Source: Culturomica massiliensis (GTDB lineage: Bacteria > Bacteroidota > Bacteroidia > Bacteroidales > Marinifilaceae). Taken from it: a DNA stretch of 64,000 nucleotides. How positions within the stretch are numbered: position 1 is the stretch's first letter; every line of letters starts with the position of its first letter. The stretch covers positions 62,001-126,000 of the forward strand of contig NZ_LT594621.1 of assembly GCF_900091655.1 (NCBI RefSeq), in the 5' to 3' direction. The notes beneath the pieces were generated by a model that saw only the letters and a list, made by a program, of their open reading frames with translations, was not told where the DNA came from and did not search any database. A program made the translations under genes and the position numbers. This document shows, one piece after another, positions 26,359-34,826 of the stretch.

Positions 26359-28230
26359 TTATTTGTCTTTCAGGAAACGGTTTTTAAATCGTATGGCTTC
26401 TTGTAAGACACGGGCATCGGAACGGCCTTCGTACTTATTCAGTTGCCGGTCGGTGATGATTAACCTTCCGGCTGTCTTTTTTTCGTAGATGACACTGTCT
26501 GTGATGACGGCATGGTTGTCAAACGAGCCGGTGATGTGAAACGGTGGCCGTAGGCTGTCGGAGAGTAGTTGTCCCATACTGTAGTCGGAATAGGGATTGT
26601 TTACACCCAGCCAGGTATGCATCAAGGTCGGGATGATATCGTAATGAGTGGTTTGATGGGTGATTTGACCCGGTGTGACTCCCGGATAATAGTACAGGAG
26701 AGGCACATGAATTTGGGCATCGGAAAAATTACCGTTGTGTCCCCAGAAATTCTTCTTATTTTCATTGAATTCCTGACTATGGTCACCGCTTATGATGACG
26801 ACGGAGTTTTCAAGTAATCCCCGGGTTTCGAGTTTTTGTAGTATACATCCTATCAAAGAGTCGGTATGCCAAGTACAATTGCGATATAAATTGAAAAAAG
26901 GGGTGGGATCTGTTTCGTTACCGAGTTGCATATAATCCGCGTATTCCCAGGCCGGCTGGAACCGGCGGGGATAACCTTGAGGGAGATCTATGGCGTGTGG
27001 TAAATCGTAAAATAGAAAAGCGAAGAAAGGAGAGTGTGCGATCGTATCCTGTTCGCGTTGATCCAGATAGGCAAGGAAATCTTTTGTAATCCGGTTGTCC
27101 CGTTCAAAAGGTGTTGAGCCGGGAGTTTCTGTCCGGAGGTTTTTCACATTTCCGAATACTACCCGGTAGAAGGGCGGGTTGACAAGACTGGCACTGGCAA
27201 GTATACGGATATCGTAATCGAGTTGCAATAGACGCTCAATGAAGACCGGTTGAATGCCGGCAATTTCAAAATATTTCCAGTAAATGGGAGATATGCCAAA
27301 AAACCAGCCGAAAATTCCACCCCGCGTACCGTTACTGGAACTTAAATGCCGGAGGTAATTTTCTGATTTCCGGGAAAATCGGTACATATTGGGACAGGTT
27401 TCCGGAGTAAGAGTCCGGGGATTCCACGAATCGACCAACAAAAATATGATGTTTTTCCGGGAGATATGATCGTCTGTTTCCAGGGAGTGTAAAGGGTAGT
27501 TTACAACGTTATGTTTGTTTTTCTCGGAGTTGTCGGTGTATAAATCTTCTTTTTTGACAACTCCCAGTTTTAATAGTAAACGGTTGGCTGTCAACGGATA
27601 AAATTGAGGTAAGCTGAGCGCAGCATTTTCTATGGAACTTTTACCGGCAACAGCGGCATAGGCATGACCGATGTGGGATGTGACAATGCCTGAAATAAAA
27701 AAGATACAGATGAAAATTGCGTTTTTCAGATGGATTTTTCTGTAATATGTTTTACTTATCCAAAGCAGGATCAAGCCGATGATAAAAAATGCCAGAACGA
27801 CACCAATGCTTTTGTATACCAAAGCCGGATTGAATACAAATATTTGCCCGGCATTTGCCCCGAAGACCATATCGGTTACGAATCCGTTGATGTGAAATTT
27901 GTAAAGCCGGAAAATGATTCCGTTGAGGTAGGCTAACAGGTTCAATAAAAGATAGAAAGAAAATAAGACGGTCAGGGCTGTTTTATAAAAACGGGTAAAT
28001 AGGACTGAAGGAAGGTACAAAGTAAAAAAAGGAATGAGTGTAAACAGAAAAGCGTGACCGCTGGCCGATAAGGTATAATACAGCCAGCCGATCCAATCGA
28101 TGGATGTTGTTAAGTAGCTGTTGTACAGGTATGCAAAGAATTGAGTAAACAGGATAACGGTAGTGGATATGAAAAATAAGAACCCCTTTTTTAAATGGAT
28201 TTCTTTTTCCGGCGAAAGGATATGTTTCAT
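26359..28230 (-). CDS. Inner-membrane sulfatase-fold protein (YejM/PbgA-like, DUF3413)
   Basis: A 623-residue inner-membrane protein. Residues about 15-190 hold five membrane helices of the DUF3413 type. Residues about 255-600 are a periplasmic sulfatase/alkaline-phosphatase-fold domain starting NIIFLLVDSWNPRTLTPETC, with SSSNGTRGGIFGWFFG, VVIISGDHSQEFNE and FWGHNGNFSDAQIHVPLLYYY. In Enterobacteria the family member PbgA/YejM senses LPS and tunes LpxC breakdown. Whether that holds in Bacteroidales is not known. The gene is divergent from the M16 peptidase across a 358-base gap with paired inverted sites. Confidence 0.88.
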   Translation of the reverse strand: MKHILSPEKEIHLKKGFLFFISTTVILFTQFFAYLYNSYLTTSIDWIGWLYYTLSASGHAFLFTLIPFFTLYLPSVLFTRFYKTALTVLFSFYLLLNLLAYLNGIIFRLYKFHINGFVTDMVFGANAGQIFVFNPALVYKSIGVVLAFFIIGLILLWISKTYYRKIHLKNAIFICIFFISGIVTSHIGHAYAAVAGKSSIENAALSLPQFYPLTANRLLLKLGVVKKEDLYTDNSEKNKHNVVNYPLHSLETDDHISRKNIIFLLVDSWNPRTLTPETCPNMYRFSRKSENYLRHLSSSNGTRGGIFGWFFGISPIYWKYFEIAGIQPVFIERLLQLDYDIRILASASLVNPPFYRVVFGNVKNLRTETPGSTPFERDNRITKDFLAYLDQREQDTIAHSPFFAFLFYDLPHAIDLPQGYPRRFQPAWEYADYMQLGNETDPTPFFNLYRNCTWHTDSLIGCILQKLETRGLLENSVVIISGDHSQEFNENKKNFWGHNGNFSDAQIHVPLLYYYPGVTPGQITHQTTHYDIIPTLMHTWLGVNNPYSDYSMGQLLSDSLRPPFHITGSFDNHAVITDSVIYEKKTAGRLIITDRQLNKYEGRSDARVLQEAIRFKNRFLKDK

Positions 28231-28269
28231 GGACTAACTGTAAATTACATATTATTTTATAAATTAAAA

Positions 28270-28431
28270 AAACGGTCGTTTTTTATGGAAATAAATATTG
28301 AATAATAAATAAATGACTAATTTTGTAAAATCATTGTTATGTGTTTCATTTACAGTGTGTAGTTGGTAGGTGCTAAAATGAAACAGGAGTCGTTTTTTTA
28401 TCTGATATCAAGCCATAAAAAACGACCGATT
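28270..28431. promoter_or_regulatory. Paired AAACGGTCGTTT sites in a divergent intergenic region
   Basis: AAACGGTCGTTT lies at 28270-28281 and AAACGACCGATT at 28420-28431. The surrounding 16 bases are exact inverted copies (28273-28288 and 28413-28428). A related AAACGACCTGTT is at 28449-28460. The 358-base region 28231-28588 has no gene. A similar inverted pair occurs at 34506 and 34645. This could be a large hairpin or a pair of regulator sites. Confidence 0.5.
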
Positions 28432-28547
28432 TTTACAGGTATTTTTATAAACGACCTGTTTTTTTAGTATTTTCTGCTTTGTATATATCTTTTCCGGAAG
28501 ACGTGGGTAAAACCGTTTATTTGTTTCTGAATCTTCTATATTTTGCC

Positions 28548-28555
28548 TACTTTTG
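28548..28555 (+). promoter_or_regulatory. Putative -7 element for the M16 peptidase
   Basis: TACTTTTG fits TAnnTTTG, with a TTTG at 28520-28523 upstream at a spacing of 24 bases, somewhat long. The ATG at 28589 is 33 bases downstream. Confidence 0.5.
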
Positions 28556-28588
28556 TGGGCGAATTGAAAATGAGGTGAATTCAAGGTG

Positions 28589-29806
28589 ATGTACCAAACG
28601 TATATATTGAGTAACGGGCTGAAAATTATTCATCAGCAGGTAGACGGGAAGGCTGCTTATTGCGGATTGATTATTAATGCGGGGAGTCGGGACGAACGGG
28701 AAGATGAGGCTGGGATTGCGCATTTTATCGAACATGTGATTTTTAAAGGAACAGAGAAGCGGAAAGCTTATCATATCCTTAGCCGTATGGAGGATGTAGG
28801 CGGGGAATTGAATGCTTATACGACGAAAGAAGACACTTGTATCTATGCCTCTTTTTTGCCGAAGGACTATGAGCGGGCTTTGGAATTGTTTGCGGACATT
28901 ATTTTTGATTCGGTGTTTCCGGAGAAGGAGATTGAGAAAGAGAAGGAGGTGGTTATCGATGAGATTAACTCTTATAAGGATTCTCCCGGAGAGTTGATAT
29001 TCGATGATTTCGAGGAGCTGGTGTATAAAGGGGAACTGATCGGACGGAATATCCTGGGAAGTGAGGAGAATGTACGGAATTTGCGCCGGGAACAGATATT
29101 GGATTTTGTCCGGCGGAATTACAGACCGCAACGTATGGTGATCAGCTCGGTCGGGAATATTGATTTTTCGAAATTGGTACGTTGGGTGGAAAAATACTTC
29201 GGAGGTATTTCCGGAGATGATAGTTCGGTTTGCCGGGTGAAACCTATGTTGTATGTACCTCAGTTCCGGGAAATCGATAAAGGAACTTTTCAAAATCACT
29301 GCATAATCGGTAATATTGCGTATGATTACCGGGATGATAAGCGTTTAGCCTTATCCATGCTGGTGGATTTGTTGGGGGGAAGTGGCATGAATTCGCGCTT
29401 GAATCTGAATATCCGGGAAAAACACGGATTGGCTTATAATGTAGAAGCTGCTTATACGCCTTATTCGGATACGGGATTGTTTACTGTATATTTCGGTTGC
29501 GATGCGGATGATCTGGAGAAATGCCGGAAATTGTGTGAGCGGGAGATGGAGCATTTGTATACTCATGCTTTAGGACATGGGCAGTTGCGTAAAATTAAGA
29601 TTCAGACGATAGGACAGTTGACTTTGTCGGCTGAAAATTATGAAAATACGATGCTTTCTATCGGGAAGAGTTTCCTGGTATACGACCGGGTTGATAGTAT
29701 CGAGGAAATCTGTACGAAGGTGGAGGAAGTCGATGTGTCTACTTTACAGGAAGTGGCAGCGGAGATTTTTGCTATAGAAAAACAATCGGTATTGATATAC
29801 AAGTAG
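28589..29806 (+). CDS. M16-family zinc peptidase (insulinase-like)
   Basis: A 405-residue single-chain processing-peptidase-like enzyme. The ATG at 28589 is chosen over the GTG one codon earlier; AAGG precedes it. The inverted zinc motif HFIEH is at about residues 45-49 (AGIAHFIEHVIFKGTEKR), and the third ligand Glu is about 77 residues later in the EKEIEKEKEVVIDEI segment. The C-terminal M16_C domain spans about residues 165-345 and includes SGMNSRLNLNIREKHGLAY. There is no signal peptide, so a cytoplasmic location is likely. The O-methyltransferase gene follows 64 bases later. Confidence 0.92.
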   Translation: MYQTYILSNGLKIIHQQVDGKAAYCGLIINAGSRDEREDEAGIAHFIEHVIFKGTEKRKAYHILSRMEDVGGELNAYTTKEDTCIYASFLPKDYERALELFADIIFDSVFPEKEIEKEKEVVIDEINSYKDSPGELIFDDFEELVYKGELIGRNILGSEENVRNLRREQILDFVRRNYRPQRMVISSVGNIDFSKLVRWVEKYFGGISGDDSSVCRVKPMLYVPQFREIDKGTFQNHCIIGNIAYDYRDDKRLALSMLVDLLGGSGMNSRLNLNIREKHGLAYNVEAAYTPYSDTGLFTVYFGCDADDLEKCRKLCEREMEHLYTHALGHGQLRKIKIQTIGQLTLSAENYENTMLSIGKSFLVYDRVDSIEEICTKVEEVDVSTLQEVAAEIFAIEKQSVLIYK

Positions 29807-29870
29807 ATTTTTAGAATAAATCTGTAAAACCTTTCGGAAGTCTGTTAATAGTATGAATCAGGAGTAAATT

Positions 29871-30500
29871 ATGGAGTGGAGTTTGGAACTGGAGGAATAT
29901 ATTACGGCTCATTCGGAGCAGGAATCTGAGGTCCTGGCTGCATTGCGGAGGGCAACCCATCTGAATGTCATGCGGCCGCGGATGCTTTCGGGGAATATGC
30001 AGGGGCAATTGCTGAAAATGTTTTGCCGGATGATCGGAGCGAGGCGGGTTTTGGAAATCGGTACATATACCGGTTATGCGGCAATTTCTTTAGCAGAAGG
30101 ACTTGAGGAAGACGGGATCGTCTATACGATTGATATCAATGATGAAATTGAAGATATTGCGCGGGAATATATCAGGAAGAGCGGTTTGGAGGAACGAATC
30201 CGTTTTTTGTTGGGAGATGCCTGTGAGCTTATCCCGGATTTGGCGGAGACGTTTGATTTGGTATTTATCGATGCCGACAAGCGGCAGTATCCGGAGTATT
30301 ACCGTTTAATTTTCGATAAGCTGAAACCGGGAGGAATTATTGTAGCCGATGATGTTTTGTGGGAAGGGAAAGTATTGACGGATAAAGATGCCCAAACCCG
30401 GGGGATTATGGCATTTAATGATTTGGTTGCCGGCGATGAGCGTGTTGAAAAACTGATATTGCCTGTACGTCATGGCTTGATGTTAATTCGTAAAAAATAA
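29871..30500 (+). CDS. SAM-dependent O-methyltransferase (class I, COMT-like)
   Basis: A 209-residue cytoplasmic protein of the methyltransf_3 family. The SAM motif VLEIGTYTGYAAISLAEGL is at about residues 60-78. The acidic residue binding the ribose is in YTIDINDE, and the metal-binding and catalytic region is VFIDADKRQYPEYY followed by GGIIVADDVLWEGKV. Length fits bacterial catechol- or caffeoyl-CoA-type enzymes. The native substrate cannot be named. Confidence 0.9.
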   Translation: MEWSLELEEYITAHSEQESEVLAALRRATHLNVMRPRMLSGNMQGQLLKMFCRMIGARRVLEIGTYTGYAAISLAEGLEEDGIVYTIDINDEIEDIAREYIRKSGLEERIRFLLGDACELIPDLAETFDLVFIDADKRQYPEYYRLIFDKLKPGGIIVADDVLWEGKVLTDKDAQTRGIMAFNDLVAGDERVEKLILPVRHGLMLIRKK

Positions 30501-30510
30501 ACGGATTTCT

Positions 30511-30636
30511 GATTTACGATCCAGAATCGGGATTTTCAATGGACTGTATCTTTGCGGAGCAGTTTAGATGGCCTGGTAAACTGATTCGTTATCAGATGTA
30601 TTTAATCTGAAATCTAAAATCGTAAATCTATAATTT
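30511..30636. repeat. Dispersed AT-rich inverted repeat (copy 3)
   Basis: The left part begins GATTTACGATCCAGAATC, the central part at 30572-30594 contains CTGGTAAACTGATTCGTTAT, and the right arm carries AAATCTAAAATCGTAAATCT. The central and right parts closely match copies near 19.96 and 40.73 kb. A TATCTTTG at 30547-30554 lies inside it. Confidence 0.7.
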
Positions 30637-30642
30637 AATATG

Positions 30643-30650
30643 TACTTTTG
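30643..30650 (+). promoter_or_regulatory. Putative -7 element for thyA
   Basis: TACTTTTG lies 22 bases before the thyA ATG and directly after the right arm of the inverted repeat. No -33 TTTG is obvious at the expected distance, so activity may rely on the repeat or an upstream promoter. Confidence 0.5.
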
Positions 30651-30671
30651 TTGTATTAATTTTTGATGATC

Positions 30672-31466
30672 ATGAAGCAATATCTGGATTTATTAGATCG
30701 GATTCTAACAGAAGGCGAACGCAAAACCGACCGGACAGGTACCGGCACAATAAGTATATTCGGACATCAGATGCGTTTTAATCTGCAAGAAGGATTTCCT
30801 TTATTGACAACCAAGAAATTGCATCTGAAGTCTATTATTTATGAACTTTTATGGTTTTTGCAGGGGGATACGAATGTAAAGTATTTACATGAGCACGGCG
30901 TTAAAATATGGGATGAATGGGCGGATGAAGATGGGGATCTCGGTCATATTTACGGTTATCAATGGCGTTCGTGGCCCCGGCCGGACGGTTCGCATCTGGA
31001 TCAGATCACTCAGTTGATTCAGGATATTAAAACGTCTCCCGATTCCCGGCGGCTGATCGTCAGCGCCTGGAATGCCGGAGAGATCGATAAAATGGCATTG
31101 GCTCCTTGTCATGCCTTGTTCCAGTTTTATGTCTTGAACGGTAAATTGTCCTGTCAGTTGTATCAGCGCAGTGCGGATTCTTTTCTGGGAGTACCCTTCA
31201 ATATTGCTTCTTATGCTTTGCTGACGATGATGGTGGCCCAGGTATGTGGTCTACAACCCGGGGAATTCATTCACACTTTCGGAGACGTGCATATTTACCT
31301 GAATCATATCGAGCAGGTGAAATTACAATTGACCCGTGCACCGCGGGAATTGCCCCGAATGCATATCAATCCGGATGTAAAAGACATTTTCGGTTTTAAA
31401 TACGAGGATTTTGAATTGACCGGTTACAATCCTCACCCTCATATAAAGGGAGAGGTTGCAGTGTGA
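30672..31466 (+). CDS. thyA: Thymidylate synthase
   Basis: A 264-residue cytoplasmic enzyme converting dUMP to dTMP with methylene-tetrahydrofolate. The ATG at 30672 gives the family N-terminus MKQYLDLLDRIL. Signature motifs: DRTGTGTISIFGHQMRFNL (dUMP phosphate Arg), the catalytic Cys in LAPCHALFQFYV (about residue 146), QRSADSFLGVPFNIASYALL and the HTFGDVHIYLNH loop. ThyA produces dihydrofolate that FolA must recycle. In many Bacteroidales folA is adjacent; here it is about 15 kb away, beyond the glycan island. Confidence 0.97.
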   Translation: MKQYLDLLDRILTEGERKTDRTGTGTISIFGHQMRFNLQEGFPLLTTKKLHLKSIIYELLWFLQGDTNVKYLHEHGVKIWDEWADEDGDLGHIYGYQWRSWPRPDGSHLDQITQLIQDIKTSPDSRRLIVSAWNAGEIDKMALAPCHALFQFYVLNGKLSCQLYQRSADSFLGVPFNIASYALLTMMVAQVCGLQPGEFIHTFGDVHIYLNHIEQVKLQLTRAPRELPRMHINPDVKDIFGFKYEDFELTGYNPHPHIKGEVAV

Positions 31467-31776
31467 AATTTTATACAGAAGGATTTTTTCATTGTATTGA
31501 CTTGATATAATTATCCCTGTTTTTTACATATTTCGAGTGCATGTCTAATGTCTCTGTATGTATGGGGTAGCTTTCCGGATTTAGGAATTCCCGTTGTGGG
31601 TGAAAAGTAAAATGGGTGATTCAATCTTATCGGTGTTTTGCCGCAGTAAAGACGGTGATAAAATACTGTCCGATTGACTGAATATTTTTTAAACAAATAG
31701 AATATTCTCTTTTGTTTTTTACGATGAAAGGGGAGAGAAATGTGTCGCTCAGGACGTATCTCTTACATGCATAATA
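31467..31776. other. Intergenic region with possible gene remnant
   Basis: No firm gene is found in these 310 bases. On the minus strand, 31696-31511 is an open frame of 61 codons (TTG start, no ATG) whose translation looks protein-like (LNHPFYFSPTTGIPKS, then YRDIRHALEICKKQG), but I recognise no family. It may be the tail of a deleted gene at the left edge of the glycan island. Confidence 0.3.
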
Positions 31777-32949
31777 CTACAATCTTGAAATAGCATCGTA
31801 CAAATTTTGGGGGTGGGGACTGTACCAAAATTGATTTCTGATCCATTCGTTTTTGTCGGAGGCCTGTATCTTTCCGGATTTTATGGTCTCAATTAATGCA
31901 TTGAAATTGTATACGTGTTGCCCAGGCATATAAGTGACGAAATCGAAAGCTAAATCCCGGTCTTCTTCGATATACTTTTGGTAATCGAAAGGAAATAGAA
32001 GGATGGATTTATTTTTCATGAGCAGATAATCGAAATAGATGGAGCTATAATCGGTAATTAAAACATCTGTGAATGGTAAAATGGGATAGATATCCGTTTT
32101 ATTATTTACCGTAAGTATATGATCGAAAGCACAGAGATCCATATTGATACGGGTAAAAGGATGAAGTTTTAAAATAAAAAGTTTGTTTTGTGCTTTTAAG
32201 GTATCATTTAACTTTTTGAGATCGATCCCACTTTGTTCGAGGAAATTTTTATTTTCATCCCGGAATGTCGGCATATATATAAAAGATTGTGTTGCCTTTT
32301 TTAGACGCCGGATGATCGCCATTGTTTCTTTCGGTTCATACTTTTGTATAAATTCGAGTAGTCTGCTTTCTTCCCACTGTAAGATTTCGTTGCGGGGGTA
32401 ACTGCTTTCAATACATTGTTGGGGGGATATTCTGAAACATTTACAAAAATGCCGGGTCATTAATGGAGACGTTGATAAAAATAAATCCGGTTTTAAGTAA
32501 ATGACTGGTTTTAAAAATTTATTCATACAGGTTTCTGCCGGAAATGGTTTTACCTGTCCTGCAAACTCGATATTTTTAATACCGACTCCATGCCATAAAT
32601 TTACAAATTTAGCTCCTCCCGAAACCCAGTAATTTAAAGCAGACACCCGGGAATCGTATATATAAACTCCGGCGGTAAGTAAATGATATATCCCTGTAAT
32701 ACTCCAGGGATGATATGCTTTAAATCCGAATGTCCGTACAATTTTGCGGGAGGATTTGTTTTTACTGATCCAATAACATTTGTTTTTTTCCAAAACGGTT
32801 TTAGCGTGAATGAAAAAGTATTTGGTATTGTTGTTGAAACCTCTGGAATTGCCTACTACCCATTTATCTTTATTGCGTGGTATTAAATACGAAATTCCCC
32901 TTAGGGTATATGCAATGCTATTGGATATGATTTTAAAATATTTTTTCAT
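31777..32949 (-). CDS. CDP-glycerol/ribitol phosphotransferase family protein (TagF-like)
   Basis: A 390-residue cytoplasmic-face transferase of the TagB/TagF/TarL family, which moves a polyol phosphate from a CDP-polyol to a glycan or growing polymer. Motifs: NLWHGVGIKNIEFAG (about residues 112-126), the HPF segment in LKLHPFTRIN with the catalytic-type His, and VLITDYSSIYFDYLLMKN (about residues 318-335) followed by the Asp-rich EDRDLAFDF. The N-terminal 30 residues are weakly hydrophobic and basic, fitting peripheral membrane attachment. Its start overlaps the stop of the CDP-ribitol synthase fusion by ATGA (32946-32949), so the two are translationally coupled. CDP-ribitol is therefore the likely donor. 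Confidence 0.87.
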   Translation of the reverse strand: MKKYFKIISNSIAYTLRGISYLIPRNKDKWVVGNSRGFNNNTKYFFIHAKTVLEKNKCYWISKNKSSRKIVRTFGFKAYHPWSITGIYHLLTAGVYIYDSRVSALNYWVSGGAKFVNLWHGVGIKNIEFAGQVKPFPAETCMNKFLKPVIYLKPDLFLSTSPLMTRHFCKCFRISPQQCIESSYPRNEILQWEESRLLEFIQKYEPKETMAIIRRLKKATQSFIYMPTFRDENKNFLEQSGIDLKKLNDTLKAQNKLFILKLHPFTRINMDLCAFDHILTVNNKTDIYPILPFTDVLITDYSSIYFDYLLMKNKSILLFPFDYQKYIEEDRDLAFDFVTYMPGQHVYNFNALIETIKSGKIQASDKNEWIRNQFWYSPHPQNLYDAISRL

Positions 32950-34319
32950 TTACTGAGTTTTACATCAATAACTTCACCCGTCATATTTGAGAGCAGGGTG
33001 TTAATGGATACATTGGCGACATCTTCAGCTGTCAGCAGCGTTTCTTCAGGTTCGTTTCCAAAATTCCGGATGCGCATGGGTGTTTTTGTTCGCTCCGGAT
33101 TAATGCAGTTGACAGAGATGTGATGTTTATACCATTCTTCACTCAATGCTTGCATAAGATTGACGACTGCGGATTTCGATGCGGAGTAAATACTGTATAA
33201 GGAACGTCCTCTGGTGTAGGAACTGGACGTATATAAAAGTAGCATACCCTGACTTTGTTTAAGATATTTAAAAGCTTCTTTTGCGACATTTATTGCTCCC
33301 AGCACATTTACATTTACTATTTGCCAGATATTTTCATAGGACATACCTTCTAAAGGCTGTTTCATTAAGATACCGGCGGTATTTACGATATAATCGATTC
33401 GGTTTGTTTCTTCATGTACCTGTTTTAATGCTTTTGCTACATTTTCGTGATTGGAAACATCAATTTTATTGCTACTCCGGCTGAATGAAAATACCCGGGC
33501 CCCGGCTTCGGAACAAATGTCAGCGATGGATTTTCCGATTCCATAGCTACCGCCGAATAAAACGATTACTTTTCCGGCCAATTGTTTTTTTTCTTCATTA
33601 TTGATACGGTGTTGAAGATTATGGATCGATTTTAATTGAAATAGTTTGTCCAATAAAAACAAATCGCTTTTGTATGTTAATTTCAGGTTGAAAACTTCTC
33701 CGTTGACGACATATATGGGTTCATCGGGCAAATATTTCAGGATAATGCCGCAATCATCTGTTGTTTGTAGTTGCGGATCTTGCATGGCTTTCTGATAGGC
33801 TTCTTTGATGACAGAAAGTTTAAATGCCTGTGGGGTTTGCCCGTTTCGCAAAGTGGAGCGTTGGGGGATGTTTTTGATTTTATTATCTTCACTGACCTGA
33901 ATAATTGTATCCGTTGTGGGAATTGCGACATCTACCGCATTATACGTTTTTAAAGCTTCGATACAGTCGGTAATAATGCGTTCGTTTATCAAAGGACGCA
34001 CCGAATCATGAAGAATAATGTTGCATTCTTTTTCTTCACATGCCTGAATCGCTGCCCAGCTGGATTCATAACGCTCTTTTCCTCCGGACAGGATTTTTGT
34101 CAGTTTCCGGTAGTTATTAGACGTAACGATATCTTCTATATCATGAATATAGTTCGTATGCGATACTACGAAAATTTCATGAATAAGCGGATGTTTTTCA
34201 AAAACATCCAGAGTGTGCTCTATGACTTTTTTCCCTGCGATTTTCAGTAATTGTTTGGGGTAATCTTCTCCCATACGACTACCGGAGCCTCCGGCTAAAA
34301 CTACAGCTATATTTTTCAT
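32946..34319 (-). CDS. Bifunctional CDP-ribitol pyrophosphorylase / ribulose-5-phosphate reductase (Bcs1-like)
   Basis: A 457-residue fusion. Residues 1-230 are an IspD/TarI-type cytidylyltransferase: LAGGSGSRMGEDYPKQ (8-23), GGKERYESSW (79-88), HDSVRP (104-109), TTDDCG and KLTYKSDL. Residues 247-457 are a short-chain dehydrogenase: FGGSYGIG at 255-262, NTAG at about 313, a Ser in YTSSSY and the YSASK catalytic Tyr-Lys at 378-382. This order matches Haemophilus influenzae Bcs1, which reduces ribulose 5-phosphate to ribitol 5-phosphate and makes CDP-ribitol. The Gram-positive TarJ is a different, zinc-dependent reductase. Coupled to the TagF-like gene by a 4-base overlap. A close copy of the first domain lies at 35711-36427. 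Confidence 0.88.
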   Translation of the reverse strand: MKNIAVVLAGGSGSRMGEDYPKQLLKIAGKKVIEHTLDVFEKHPLIHEIFVVSHTNYIHDIEDIVTSNNYRKLTKILSGGKERYESSWAAIQACEEKECNIILHDSVRPLINERIITDCIEALKTYNAVDVAIPTTDTIIQVSEDNKIKNIPQRSTLRNGQTPQAFKLSVIKEAYQKAMQDPQLQTTDDCGIILKYLPDEPIYVVNGEVFNLKLTYKSDLFLLDKLFQLKSIHNLQHRINNEEKKQLAGKVIVLFGGSYGIGKSIADICSEAGARVFSFSRSSNKIDVSNHENVAKALKQVHEETNRIDYIVNTAGILMKQPLEGMSYENIWQIVNVNVLGAINVAKEAFKYLKQSQGMLLLYTSSSYTRGRSLYSIYSASKSAVVNLMQALSEEWYKHHISVNCINPERTKTPMRIRNFGNEPEETLLTAEDVANVSINTLLSNMTGEVIDVKLSK

Positions 34320-34826
34320 AAAGAATTTTTCTTTTTTATATGTCCAGGTTATTTTTCATTGCTTCCTGCTGAAAATCCAACGATAAGGACATTTTTTTCA
34401 TTTACTATATATTTATATAATACAAAATATACACATCGGAAGTTACCTGGCAATGCGTATATTTTACGGTATACTTGCTTATATTGATCGATTTGATGTC
34501 AAGGAAAACGGTCGTTTTTTTCAGTTGACTATTTTTATTATATAGAACAAAAATAATAATTACAATTTAATTATAAGCACATTGTTTTCAATACTTTATT
34601 TTCTAATGAATTTATCTCAAAATACAGCCTTTTCCTTCCATATTAAACGACCGATTATTTTAGGAAAAATACAAGGATCTTTTCTGTCGGACATATTATA
34701 AGATGACGCATATTGGCGTTTATTATTGTTTGTGTTTTAAGGGGTTAATGTTTTTATTTTTAAGTATTTATATTTGATTCTATTGTCTCTGTTTCCCTTG
34801 TTTATAAGCAGAGCCTTTTTATAGTT
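34320..34826. promoter_or_regulatory. AT-rich divergent intergenic region with AAACGGTCGTTT pair
   Basis: This 507-base gene-free region separates the divergent Bcs1-like and licD-like genes and should hold both promoters. AAACGGTCGTTT lies at 34506-34517 and AAACGACCGATT at 34645-34656, the same inverted pair seen before the YejM-like gene and at a similar distance (139 against 150 bases). Base composition is strongly AT-rich, unlike the neighbouring genes. Confidence 0.45.

Noticed and set aside
31511..31696. 61-codon minus-strand frame as an intact gene
   Set aside because: It lacks an ATG, I recognise no family, and it lies at the island edge; kept only as a possible remnant.
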